Below are positions 53,801-61,196 of a stretch of DNA of 64,000 nt, piece by piece. The notes beneath the pieces were generated by a model that was given only the letters and a program-made list of their open reading frames with translations, ran no database searches and was not told the origin of the DNA. The stretch comes from Ktedonobacteria bacterium brp13 (lineage in GTDB: Bacteria > Chloroflexota > Ktedonobacteria > Ktedonobacterales > Ktedonobacteraceae), in contig AP024096.1 of assembly GCA_015099395.1 (NCBI GenBank), positions 930,001 to 994,000 on the forward strand, written 5' to 3'. A program made the position numbers and the translations under genes. Within the stretch, counting starts at the first letter, position 1. Each line of letters starts with the position of its first letter.

Positions 53801-54899
53801 TGCCAAGCTGGACAGCATCGCGCAAGATTTGCTCAAGTTCAGGCACATGCGCTAGAAGACCAGCAGGCGTAAAGTTGTCGAAGATGAAGATGAGATGTTT
53901 GAACTTCATCGGCTGATCGTGTGTGTCGTGCTTTTTTTCCTTGAGCAGTTTGTAACGCAACTCTAGTTCTGGCTTGATTTGCGTTTCAAAAAGATCCCGT
54001 AAATGATCGATGGTATCGGCTAACAGACACAAAGGATCTGCATCAGTTGGACGCTCCAAATTGACCTGCCGTAAACGGTGCGTATGGGGAAGCCACTTTA
54101 GCCAACTCCACTCGTGGGCAGCAGAAGGAGGAAAATAAGCCAGGATACCCACTTCGTCAGGCGCATGGAATGCGGCAAGTTGGCTTACTATGCCTCGTAC
54201 CAGAGGATGCACCGCTGGGTTTGGACCTACCACTGAAAGCGATCCCAATGCTCTTAAAGAGATGACCAGGGGCTGACCATCAAGGTGGCTGTTACGATTT
54301 ACCAGGTCTCGCACTTCTTGCAGCAGCGAAGGGTCTGCGTTCGTCTTATAGTCTTCTTTGAAACTCAGTGAACAACAGAGGGCAATCGGTGCTACTCCGA
54401 TACGTACAGAGAGAAAATCCTCATCAGCCGGGCGGCGTTCCCATAGTGTCTGCCGTTGTTCTACAATCATTGGTAACGTTGACAGTTCGGGGTACAGATG
54501 CGCATTGTGTTGTATCTGGAGTTTGCCAAGTTCGGTGAGCCGTCGCTGGATGCCGTCAAGGTAGCCTCGGTACGACTCATTGTTAGCCTTTTGCTGAGTT
54601 TTCTGCGTCCTTTGTTGGAAATACATTGAAAGAAACATGATACCAATAGACAATGGCATGATGCAAATCTCAGCGATGATGATGAGTGGATTAGGTGAAC
54701 CTTTTTCAACGCCCAGGTATGATATCATCGAGATGATCATAATTAACATACCTGAGATAGGATAGAGAAATTGTGCAATTGAAGCTAATTTACCGCCCTG
54801 ATTTTGGAGTATTTGCGGAGGCGCTTCAATTTGTATTTGCTCATTGGGCAAGGGTAAGGGATAATTTCTGACGGGTCGATAGAACGTTGTTTTTGCCAT
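50808..54899 (-). CDS. Type VII secretion ATPase, EccC-like (FtsK/SpoIIIE)
   Basis: A 1363-residue membrane ATPase that powers export of WXG100 proteins. The N-terminus FYRPVRNYPLPLPNEQIQIE, then PP, is that of actinobacterial EccC, with no FHA domains as in EssC. Two membrane segments lie at about 41-63 and 71-93. Three FtsK-like ATPase domains follow. Their Walker A motifs are GATGSGKSE (about 508), GAPQSGKST (about 863) and GDKECGKTT (about 1156). The Walker B positions read IIIVDEF, FLFIDNF and YLFVDDY, so only the first has the catalytic Glu. Start at 54899 follows AGAGTAGAGAG. It lies between yukD-like and kinase genes. Confidence 0.93.
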   Translation of the reverse strand: MAKTTFYRPVRNYPLPLPNEQIQIEAPPQILQNQGGKLASIAQFLYPISGMLIMIISMISYLGVEKGSPNPLIIIAEICIMPLSIGIMFLSMYFQQRTQKTQQKANNESYRGYLDGIQRRLTELGKLQIQHNAHLYPELSTLPMIVEQRQTLWERRPADEDFLSVRIGVAPIALCCSLSFKEDYKTNADPSLLQEVRDLVNRNSHLDGQPLVISLRALGSLSVVGPNPAVHPLVRGIVSQLAAFHAPDEVGILAYFPPSAAHEWSWLKWLPHTHRLRQVNLERPTDADPLCLLADTIDHLRDLFETQIKPELELRYKLLKEKKHDTHDQPMKFKHLIFIFDNFTPAGLLAHVPELEQILRDAVQLGITVISLVNTKEQEPPILQGRLSITTTFHDVYLSYQETLLGGKNIEFITPDTIEVNQCVQIARGLAPLHLVDGEANLDFSQNIGLLQTHNIQAIETLHVTDLWRKRNEQQLLRVPIGLQKNGPLFLDFKEMAAGGFGPHGLVIGATGSGKSELLRTVVTSLALTHDPYTVNFVLVDFKAGAAFAEFTDLPHVSGIITNLENDPLLISRMYASLQGEQQRRQNLLSQAGNLPNITLYQKKWRNDPRMEPMPYLIIIVDEFAQLIANYEDFLALFTKLGQVGRSLGMHMMLATQRVDEGRIRTLEGHLRYRIALRTFKAEESSAVIGTHDAYFLPPSPGSGYFKVDEDIYTSFKTALISLPYVPISQRNVDPITLFRTFTDTGQLLSPLLKAQQTTQTITASRTELQMVIENISQAPSPANGWRVHAVWQAPLSERILLADVLLRYGQGNLDGSSFPSRAPFGPLCVPIGMIDRPAEQVQDPLLLDFSGLGGHLVVVGAPQSGKSTLLRTLMTSLIVTHTPQEVQIYGIDFGGGLLRIFEHAPHVGAICSRADRDKQQRVLRRMQSIVAEREALFAQYEIDGMASYRHLRQRGQLAHELYGDVFLFIDNFGQFQSEGETNDPESVAQVTSLIASGLTYGVHVILTANQWTDIRARLRSNIGTRLELRLNDANDSEFDRKVAAMIPMETPGRGLLPEKLQFQTALPIVGDHGSADTSSFALQKILETFIQKVHTSWKGPGAPKIRVLPQEVRWADMPVAVTAQSQGIPLGLEEANISPIFVDMVHDDAHFLILGDKECGKTTLLRTWITGIQRYYTPEQAQIIIIDYRKSLLSIAGGNHMLAYISTLDKIKECVQMLNQEFERRLAKNSSPSEETLTSNRTWNGTHYYLFVDDYDMVATQTPQSGNPLNPLEALLQPAKEVGFHLILARRIVEIGRANYDPIYRGIKNMEGPGLIMRGDPVEGRQVLHKQSASDKLLAGRGYMVHRGAPAMQVQITNTEVQ

Positions 54900-54961
54900 T
54901 AGGAACTCTCTACTCTGCATTAGTCATTATCAATATTGACTGGTCGATTTCACAATAGCCT

Positions 54962-55327
54962 TTACCGAATATTCCATCTCACCCCGATATTTCCAGTGTG
55001 CTCTCCAGGCTCGATGTTCACGGGTCGAAATGTTTGCTGTGGTTCTGGAGTTTGTCGTTGTTGTACTGGTGAGGACGTATCTTGCAAGAGCAAAATACTA
55101 CCATCTACCACTCCAGCATCAAGCAGCGAAGCAATCGCTGGTAACGTCGTATTTGAATGAGCAATGGAGAGTGTCCATTGCGCTCTTCCTCGTTGTGAAA
55201 TGCGCGTATGCTTAAAATCACAAATTTCGAGCACCATCGGAATGAGTTTACCGACAGGAACCTCTGCGGGTATCTGAAGGTCGAAGCTATTTTCAAATCC
55301 AACAATGGTCACAAGTAATGTTTGCAT
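54962..55327 (-). CDS. YukD/EccD-type ubiquitin-like protein
   Basis: A 121-residue soluble protein. Residues 1-85 match the ubiquitin-like fold of YukD and of the EccD N-terminus (MQTLLVTIVGFENSFDLQIP, VPVGKLIPMVLEIC, and ILLLQD at the end of the domain). The rest is a Gln/Pro-rich tail, with no membrane segments, so it resembles YukD rather than full EccD. Start ATG at 55327 is used; a TTG 15 bases earlier is possible. It is encoded between the WXG100 gene and eccC, as in type VII systems. Confidence 0.82.
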   Translation of the reverse strand: MQTLLVTIVGFENSFDLQIPAEVPVGKLIPMVLEICDFKHTRISQRGRAQWTLSIAHSNTTLPAIASLLDAGVVDGSILLLQDTSSPVQQRQTPEPQQTFRPVNIEPGEHTGNIGVRWNIR

Positions 55328-55446
55328 CGTTTTGTTCTTCAACTTGATCTATAGAAATTGATACAAAAATAGAGAGTATAGACCGAAGGAGCCTGAAAAA
55401 ACAGGCTCCCATATTATAAGGCAGCGTAAACTATGTTTGGAAAAGC

Positions 55447-55737
55447 TTAAAATCTGAAGGCACGCTGAATCTGACCATCTAAATCGTCATAACCCAGGCC
55501 AGCATTGTGGACTTTAGTTGCAATCGTTTCAAGCACTTGTTTGATATCGTTAACGTCTTTACTCCACTCACTCATCAAATCGACAAACTGAGATGCCGCA
55601 GGGCCTGTCCATAGTGATTGAAGTTCATCGATAGTTCCACTGACAGTAGTTAACAGATCACCCAACTCAACTGACTGTTGAGAAAACTTTGATGCGCCAG
55701 TCTGTATTCCTACTGTATTCGCTCGAATATCGGGCAT
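55447..55737 (-). CDS. WXG100 (ESAT-6-like) secreted protein
   Basis: A 96-residue helical-hairpin protein with the hallmark WTG at residues 43-45, in the turn after the first helix (DELQSLWTGPAASQF). Lengths of both helices match the family. The C-terminus YDDLDGQIQRAFRF carries a possible YxxxD-type export signal (YDDLD). Start ATG at 55737 has AGAGGAG upstream. Only one WXG100 gene is present, so it may act as a homodimer. It is the likely substrate or a structural partner of the EccC-like ATPase. Confidence 0.92.
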   Translation of the reverse strand: MPDIRANTVGIQTGASKFSQQSVELGDLLTTVSGTIDELQSLWTGPAASQFVDLMSEWSKDVNDIKQVLETIATKVHNAGLGYDDLDGQIQRAFRF

Positions 55738-56272
55738 AGTAAACTCCTCTCATACAACAAAGATTGTTCAGATCAATTTACCTAAATTTTAGAATAAAGG
55801 TTGAAATTAAATCTGAGCAGCCTAAGACTCCTAGATTAGAAGTATACCAGTATAAATTCGCTAAAACAAGATAATTACCTATTTTTGCTAATCACTTTTA
55901 TTGAAGGTCTTTACTGAAAGGTGCTTTGATCAAGACCATCCAATTTGAAATTCTGCTTCTCTCATAGTTATTCCCCTTTCTCATTCCATTGCTGCTACTA
56001 CCCGGTTTATTGACCTGTTGAAGGCGGAGAGATCGTTGGAATGGTGACAGCTCCTTTGTTTTTGACCGCGTCGGTATCCATTACAAAAGTCATTGCTCAC
56101 TCTTCTCATTCATTCAAAAGAAATACACCTCGGAAACCTTCTTAATGCATTTCCTCCAGGGTCACCTGGCTCCAGGAAAAGTGTACTGTGTAAAGAAAAG
56201 CATTATCTATATGCTTTAATGTATTTTACCATATTTACCCACGAGAGTGGCGTTTCTGAATGCATATGGATA
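55738..56272. other. Intergenic region with remnants, inside the secretion operon
   Basis: A 535-bp gap between the TIR-like gene and the WXG100 gene. It contains a 28-codon minus-strand frame (separate entry). It also has an 11-codon frame, MREAEFQIGWS, starting near 55964 after AAAGGGG. These may be the decayed ends of a lost small gene. No terminator was seen, so one transcript is possible. Confidence 0.4.
56007..56093 (-). CDS. Very short open frame, possible secretion-substrate remnant
   Basis: 28 codons from ATG at 56093 to TAA at 56007. The product MTFVMDTDAVKNKGAVTIPT continues ISPPSTGQ. The start, MDTDAVKN, recalls the opening of WXG100-like secreted proteins, but the rest does not. 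No clear binding site (TGAGCA ahead of the ATG). Offered only as a possible remnant of a substrate gene. Confidence 0.2.
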   Translation of the reverse strand: MTFVMDTDAVKNKGAVTIPTISPPSTGQ

Positions 56273-57814
56273 TTAGGGGTTTGGGTTATCTGAACTCCAC
56301 ACCTTGGCATACTTGAAGGAAACCTGTGTTGTAAAATCTTCGTTTGGCCCGCTGGCGACGACACCGATACTCCCCGGTGACTGATCATGGTTGTCCTGTA
56401 GAGAGGCAACATGTTGCAGGTTCACATAAAAGTCCAACGTCTGGTTATTGGCATTGATGCTTATAAGATTAGTCTGGTTCAGCCCTTGTTTAATGGCGGG
56501 ACTAAAACCGCCCGCTAGCTGGTAATCCAAATTATTGTTATCGTTGCGCTCTATGACGTAGTTCCCATTCACGGTAATTTCGAACTTGAAATACGCATGT
56601 TGTGCGATATTGGCACGAAAGGTGAGCCCGCCCGCCTGCCCTTGCGCTATAGTCATTTGTATCTGATAGGTCAGATTCTTATAGCTGGTCTTCGTTGCCA
56701 AACAGCTACCAGGACCATTTGAAATGAGTATATAGGACTGGTTCGCAAAATGGCAGCTCATAGACTGCCCATTATTGAGGTTATCCCAACCATAATCATT
56801 GGCAGCGGAACTGCCATCGAGAACATCATTGACGACCAAATTATTAGATCTTCCATAAGGATTTTGTTGCGATTGTGTCGCCGAAAGAATCTGTGTGTTA
56901 AGTTGATTGGTAAATGCAGAAGGGACGACAGAAGGTGTTGCCTGTAGTGGTGTCGTCATGGCGGTTGTATTTGCTGCTCTACCCCAGATGAGAACTCCAA
57001 TCGCAAAGATTAAGGTGAGGACCTGGATAGCAGAGAAAATAATTATCCAGAGAGGCGGAATTTGATACTTTTGCCGGAGTGGCGCTGGCCGATCTATCTG
57101 CGTTTGCTTGTGTCTGCTGGCCAGAAATTTCCCTTTCTGCTCTTGAGGACGCGTAGGTTGAGCGGTTTTCCCGACAGGCAGTGGAGCTTGTTGTTTATCC
57201 AGATCGGCATATACCTGCTCTTTCTTTTCTAATGAATGGTCTGTGATGGACGGCTCGACAGTGTTCTGCGTAGACCTGGACACCATAGATGCCACATTGT
57301 CGAGTGAGCCAGCGGTGGCCTTTGGGGCCCCTTCACTTAATGATCTACGTAGTTCAGGTGGGGCAATGAAGGTCTCTTCTGGATCTTTCTCAAGTGTAAA
57401 CAAGTTAAGGTCCAGTAATAGCTTATCTCGCGCTCTCAAGTAATCCTGAGTGGCGTCAAATGTCCGAAGCTTAGCGAGAGTACGAGGCTCTTTATCTAGT
57501 GAAGAGGATGTTACAATGAAGCGCAATACTTCCTTTATGCGCCCTTGAGAGGCCAGGGTCAACGCAAGGTTGATGGTAGATTGTACACGTGAAGATTGGA
57601 TGGCTTCGGAATTCTGCACCAGGACGATGTATTGGCACTGAGGCAATTCTTTATAGAGGAATTGCATAAAGTTTTCGTCGGAAATGCTTTCACTGGCGGT
57701 TATAACCTCTACTTTGGCAGTTTGTAGATCCAGGATAAGTTGTGCTGCCATATCTCTCTCACGCCGAGATGATTTTGCCGTTGCATAGCTAACGAAGATA
57801 CGAGTTGATGCCAT
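56273..57814 (-). CDS. Transmembrane protein: TIR-like domain plus external beta-sandwich
   Basis: A 513-residue protein. Residues 5-125 look like a TIR domain (RIFVSYATAKSSRRERDMAA, then YIVLVQNSEAIQSSRVQS). The Glu used by NAD-cleaving TIRs seems replaced (SSRVQSTINLA), so it may be a scaffold. A disordered linker follows, then one membrane segment at about 251-277. The outer C-terminal region (about 330-513) resembles a concanavalin/LamG-like sandwich with GGLTFRANIAQHAYFKFEI. Start follows TTGAGGAGAAC. It is the first gene on the minus strand of the locus, so it likely shares regulation with the secretion genes. Confidence 0.72.
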   Translation of the reverse strand: MASTRIFVSYATAKSSRRERDMAAQLILDLQTAKVEVITASESISDENFMQFLYKELPQCQYIVLVQNSEAIQSSRVQSTINLALTLASQGRIKEVLRFIVTSSSLDKEPRTLAKLRTFDATQDYLRARDKLLLDLNLFTLEKDPEETFIAPPELRRSLSEGAPKATAGSLDNVASMVSRSTQNTVEPSITDHSLEKKEQVYADLDKQQAPLPVGKTAQPTRPQEQKGKFLASRHKQTQIDRPAPLRQKYQIPPLWIIIFSAIQVLTLIFAIGVLIWGRAANTTAMTTPLQATPSVVPSAFTNQLNTQILSATQSQQNPYGRSNNLVVNDVLDGSSAANDYGWDNLNNGQSMSCHFANQSYILISNGPGSCLATKTSYKNLTYQIQMTIAQGQAGGLTFRANIAQHAYFKFEITVNGNYVIERNDNNNLDYQLAGGFSPAIKQGLNQTNLISINANNQTLDFYVNLQHVASLQDNHDQSPGSIGVVASGPNEDFTTQVSFKYAKVWSSDNPNP

Positions 57815-58188
57815 ATGTTCTCCTCAAGATAGGTATAGTATATTTTATGATTTAAAGGCAAGAATATAGTGATACATACAGCTTCGAATATGATTATCGA
57901 AAAGGTAAGTGGACGACTCCTTGGGTTAAGATCAAAGGCTTCTCAGGGGATTGGCGCTTCCTAGAAGGCTCTTCAGAAGCCAAAGGGCGTTTTTGGTAAC
58001 ATTTACAGGAGTGCCATCGTTCCTCTACGGCAATAATCTCTTGCTCGCCTGTACTATTACTGATACAATAAAGTTCAAAAACTGTTAAGGCATTTCTTGC
58101 CTACTCTAGTATACATTCCTGTGTCCAAAAAAACAGCCATTTTTTGCTATTTCTAGGATTTTGATGAAGAGGAGTGCGTTGAGAATTT
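57815..58188. other. Divergent promoter region of the locus
   Basis: About 370 bp between the TIR-like gene and the VWA gene, probably housing both promoters. TATACT appears on the minus strand near 57840, 30 bp before the TIR-like start. The plus-strand promoter is listed separately. Confidence 0.5.
58041..58069 (+). promoter_or_regulatory. Candidate promoter of the VWA-PP2C-kinase operon
   Basis: TTGCTC (58041-58046), 17-bp spacer, TACAAT (58064-58069). Predicted leader of about 110 bases. Confidence 0.5.
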
Positions 58189-58956
58189 ATGGAACAGTAT
58201 TTACAGCCAGCAACAAGGCTTACACCTGCCCTGGTAATATATCTCATAGATGCAAGTGCATCTATGAATGATCCTTGTGGACCCAGGTTAACGACAAGCA
58301 AAATAGACCTGGTCAATGCAACATTACGCGAAGGTATCAAAGCGATGGTTTTGCGCTCAATGAGAGATAACAAGGTACAGCCACGCTATCATATTGCCAT
58401 ATTTGCCTATAGCACTACTGTTCTTGATATTCTGCAAGGTATCCGCACCCTCCCAGAGTTAATGCGTGTTGGGGGGCCACCAGAACTACTAGCAGGTGGC
58501 GAGGATACCGATACGGCTGCAGGCTTTAGTGCGGTAGAGGATCTTCTGCAAGAACGCCTGGAGACCTATGCTGGTAGCCCTGCTCCACTCGTTTGTCATC
58601 TTACGGACGCATTGCGCACTACTCAAGATCCAGCGCCTATCGTGCAGCGCATTCAGAAAATGCGCGTTGATGATGGGCCCGTGTTGGTAGAGAATGTGCT
58701 TATGACTACAAAATTGTTGCGCAAACCGGTGGCGAATTGGCAACAATGGGAAGGTGTGCATAGAGCAAAGGATATTGCTGATAACTATGCCAAGCTCTTA
58801 TTCTCTCTCTCGTCATCGTTACCTGAAACCTACCGCCAAAACATCAATAGATCTGCTGGCTACCAGCTTCAGAAGGGGGCAGCACTTTTTTTCCCCGGCA
58901 CACAAGCTGAACTGATGCGATTAGCTATCGCCGCTTCCTCTGCGACGCAGCTGTAA
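58189..58956 (+). CDS. VWA-domain protein (TerY-like)
   Basis: A 255-residue von Willebrand A domain protein. The metal-ion-dependent adhesion site DASAS is at residues 21-25 in VIYLIDASASMND, with the further MIDAS positions probably in GGEDTDTAAG and in the VCHLTDA strand end. No signal peptide, so it is cytoplasmic and resembles TerY rather than secreted VWA proteins. It opens a three-gene operon with a PP2C phosphatase and a kinase (gaps of 22 and 19 bp). In TerY-P triads the VWA protein is thought to be the scaffold or kinase target. Confidence 0.88.
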   Translation: MEQYLQPATRLTPALVIYLIDASASMNDPCGPRLTTSKIDLVNATLREGIKAMVLRSMRDNKVQPRYHIAIFAYSTTVLDILQGIRTLPELMRVGGPPELLAGGEDTDTAAGFSAVEDLLQERLETYAGSPAPLVCHLTDALRTTQDPAPIVQRIQKMRVDDGPVLVENVLMTTKLLRKPVANWQQWEGVHRAKDIADNYAKLLFSLSSSLPETYRQNINRSAGYQLQKGAALFFPGTQAELMRLAIAASSATQL

Positions 58957-58978
58957 GTTTGGAAGAGGAGTATATACT

Positions 58979-59833
58979 GTGCTGTATGCTAACCATACGA
59001 ATGATTTTTCAGTGATCGAAACCGCACTCCGCACCGACACCTGCGTACGCACCACATTCGAGCCTCTGTTATCTATTCGTTGCCTTTCAACACGCTGCCT
59101 TGAATCTCAATTGGAAGGATTGCCCAATCAGGACTTCGTGAGGCTTGTGATTTCATGGCGCACGGCATCACTCTGTTTTTGCGTTTGCGATGGCGTTGGT
59201 AGCTCTTATCAGGGGCAATTTGCCGCACGCTACTTTGCCCGCCGCCTGGTCAAGTGGCTACAGATATTGCCGCAAATCCCGCAAGATCCTCTTATTTTGC
59301 TTCCTTCGCTAAGTTCGAGCTTCTCTCTATGGGCCGAGAGTGCACAGCGTACGCTCTCTCATTTGAGACTTCCTGCCGGGCTATCTCCCTGGGAATGTGA
59401 GATCATCAATGAGCAGCGCGATCTCTATGGCAGCGGAACTGTGTTTCTCGGTGGCCGCATCGATTATGCTGCCACAACTACTACGCCACAATACATGCCG
59501 GCGCTCTTTTGCTGGATGGGAAACGTTACTGGTTATTCCTTCAGCGGGCCGAATCAGTATCGAGAGCTAGGGGATCACGGCGAAGACACAAATCGCTGGT
59601 CAACAAAACAAGGCGGGCAAGGGAAGACAACTATTTGTACGAGCACACTGCATCGGCCTGATCCATTGATTATCCACACTGATGGACTTGACGCGATTGG
59701 ACCAGATCTGGTCTATCTGGACGACGAAGAGCTAAAAGAACGCATGCAGTTCTTATTGCAACAGCCCCGCAACGATGATATGACTCTGCTTAAATTATGC
59801 TGGAATGATCTAAATGATCTATTAGCACACTAG
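58979..59833 (+). CDS. PP2C family protein phosphatase
   Basis: A 284-residue metal-dependent Ser/Thr phosphatase. Metal ligands are visible in NQDFV (D52), CDGVGSS (D71, G72), HTDGLDAI (about 234) and RNDDMTLL (about 265), covering the main PPM motifs. Start is GTG at 58979 with GGAAGAGGAG upstream. It follows the VWA gene by 22 bp and precedes the kinase gene by 19 bp. It probably reverses the phosphorylations made by that kinase and may also counter the transmembrane kinase of the divergent operon. Confidence 0.9.
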   Translation: MLYANHTNDFSVIETALRTDTCVRTTFEPLLSIRCLSTRCLESQLEGLPNQDFVRLVISWRTASLCFCVCDGVGSSYQGQFAARYFARRLVKWLQILPQIPQDPLILLPSLSSSFSLWAESAQRTLSHLRLPAGLSPWECEIINEQRDLYGSGTVFLGGRIDYAATTTTPQYMPALFCWMGNVTGYSFSGPNQYRELGDHGEDTNRWSTKQGGQGKTTICTSTLHRPDPLIIHTDGLDAIGPDLVYLDDEELKERMQFLLQQPRNDDMTLLKLCWNDLNDLLAH

Positions 59834-59852
59834 ATAGAGAAGATAGGCGACC

Positions 59853-60779
59853 ATGGACGTATTTTGCCCAGATATGCAAACAAAACTTGTCATTGAAAAA
59901 AATATATATCATTTCTTACCACACCCTGTAATCTCAGATGAAGTGAATAAAATTGTACGCATGCATACAACGACGTATCAGCTACAAAAAGAAGCAGACA
60001 AAACCCTCTGGGCTTTAAAAGTTCCGAACCCTGGGGCGGTTGATCCATCCATTGAGCAAGCGGTATCCAGGCAAAATTCCTTTGGACATCTTCCTGGCTT
60101 GTTGGTTGCGAATCGCGTTTGTCTGTTGAAAACAGTATTTCCAGCGTTGATCGCAACACATCCAGGCCTGGAATATGCCATTCTGATGCCCTGGTTGTCA
60201 GGCAGAACGTGGGCAGGCTTTATGGATGACGGAGAGATCTCCTCGCAGTATTCCCTGGAACAGGCAAAAGAATTAGCCCTCACAATGGCATATGCTTTAT
60301 GGAATCTGGAGACAAATGGTCTGGCTCACACCGATATCGCTGGAGATAATGTAATAGTTTTGGGCTACAAGCATGTCGAATTGATCGATCTTGAGGGCTT
60401 GTATGTGAAAGGGATGCCACCAGTAGCACAACCGAGCAAAGGCTGGAATGGATATCAACATCCACGTCTTGACGTGCAGGGCCAAAGCTGTCTTCAAGGA
60501 GACCGTTTTGCCGGTGCGATGTTGCTCGTGGAAATGTTGACCTGGTGGAATCCACTAATCCGTGCATTGACTGATGGAGAGTCTCTTTTCCAATTCAAAC
60601 ATCCAAGGGCACGCGAAGAGATGACGCAGCGCTTAAGGGCAGTGCGCCAGACTCTGCGAGGTATGTATCCAGTCCTGCACGAGCTTTTTGAACAAGCCTG
60701 GTATTCATCCAATCTGGCCCGTTGTCCAGATTTTGGCTCCTGGGTAATGTGCCTCCTTCGGTTACGCTGGGATGGTTAA
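59853..60779 (+). CDS. Divergent protein kinase (TerY-P triad type)
   Basis: A 308-residue kinase-fold protein. LWALKVPNPG supplies the likely ATP lysine. The catalytic loop is HTDIAGDNVIV (about 159-169), keeping the Asp and Asn of HxDxxxxN, and the DFG equivalent is IDLEG (about 178). The Gly-rich loop is not clear. No membrane segment, so it is cytoplasmic. It closes the VWA-PP2C-kinase operon, and its stop lies five bases before flanking repeat copy B. Unlike some triad kinases, it has no added C-terminal domain. Confidence 0.85.
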   Translation: MDVFCPDMQTKLVIEKNIYHFLPHPVISDEVNKIVRMHTTTYQLQKEADKTLWALKVPNPGAVDPSIEQAVSRQNSFGHLPGLLVANRVCLLKTVFPALIATHPGLEYAILMPWLSGRTWAGFMDDGEISSQYSLEQAKELALTMAYALWNLETNGLAHTDIAGDNVIVLGYKHVELIDLEGLYVKGMPPVAQPSKGWNGYQHPRLDVQGQSCLQGDRFAGAMLLVEMLTWWNPLIRALTDGESLFQFKHPRAREEMTQRLRAVRQTLRGMYPVLHELFEQAWYSSNLARCPDFGSWVMCLLRLRWDG

Positions 60780-60783
60780 ATCG

Positions 60784-60846
60784 GGAGAAGGTCAGCCCTG
60801 GCCTGGTGTGAGGAGCCTGGCATTCAAGCTGGTAACAAACGTATGG
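60784..60846. repeat. Locus-flanking repeat, copy B
   Basis: Matches 48904-48966, including an identical 20-bp run at 60801-60820. It begins five bases after the kinase stop and ends just before TATACT (60847-60852), which may be the -10 box of the thiamine operon. The two copies bracket an 11.8-kb interval. Confidence 0.85.
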
Positions 60847-60930
60847 TATACTAGCATGTAGATCTAGCAGATACAAAATATGCATTTTTTGTCTCAAGAG
60901 GGCCTCTGTATGCAGAGGTTACCGTCTGAG

Positions 60931-61080
60931 GTGGCGGGAGCTTGGGTAAGCCAGGCTGAGAGGATGGCGCGTATCGTCATCGACCGTTTGAACCTGATTC
61001 TGGATAATGCCAGCGCAGGGAACTATACTTCATATGAAGCGTTCGCTTAAGCACTGGCAGATGATTGCCGGTGCTTTTTT
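60931..61080 (+). promoter_or_regulatory. TPP riboswitch with transcription terminator
   Basis: Thiamine pyrophosphate aptamer at about 60931-61024. It has the GGCTGAGAGG of J3-2 and P3, then the nearly invariant TTTGAACCTGAT and the run CTGGATAATGCCAGCGCAGG. The expression platform is an 11-bp stem (61049-61059 with 61066-61076) running into six Ts. When TPP binds, the terminator should form and stop transcription before the transporter gene. A candidate -10 TATACT at 60847-60852 lies within reach. Confidence 0.95.
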
Positions 61081-61196
61081 GTGTGTTTTCTATCATCAGG
61101 TTGTATTCTCTTATATTATCTTGTATGCTATTTTTTAGCGTGCCTGCATCATCGTTCCAAGTGCATCGATTGAGAGGCAGAAGAAGGAGGCTCTTT

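Noticed and set aside
61065..61196. N-terminal extension of the NCS1 transporter
   Set aside because: It would start within the riboswitch terminator and adds a basic stretch foreign to the family; the GTG with AAGGAGG is better.
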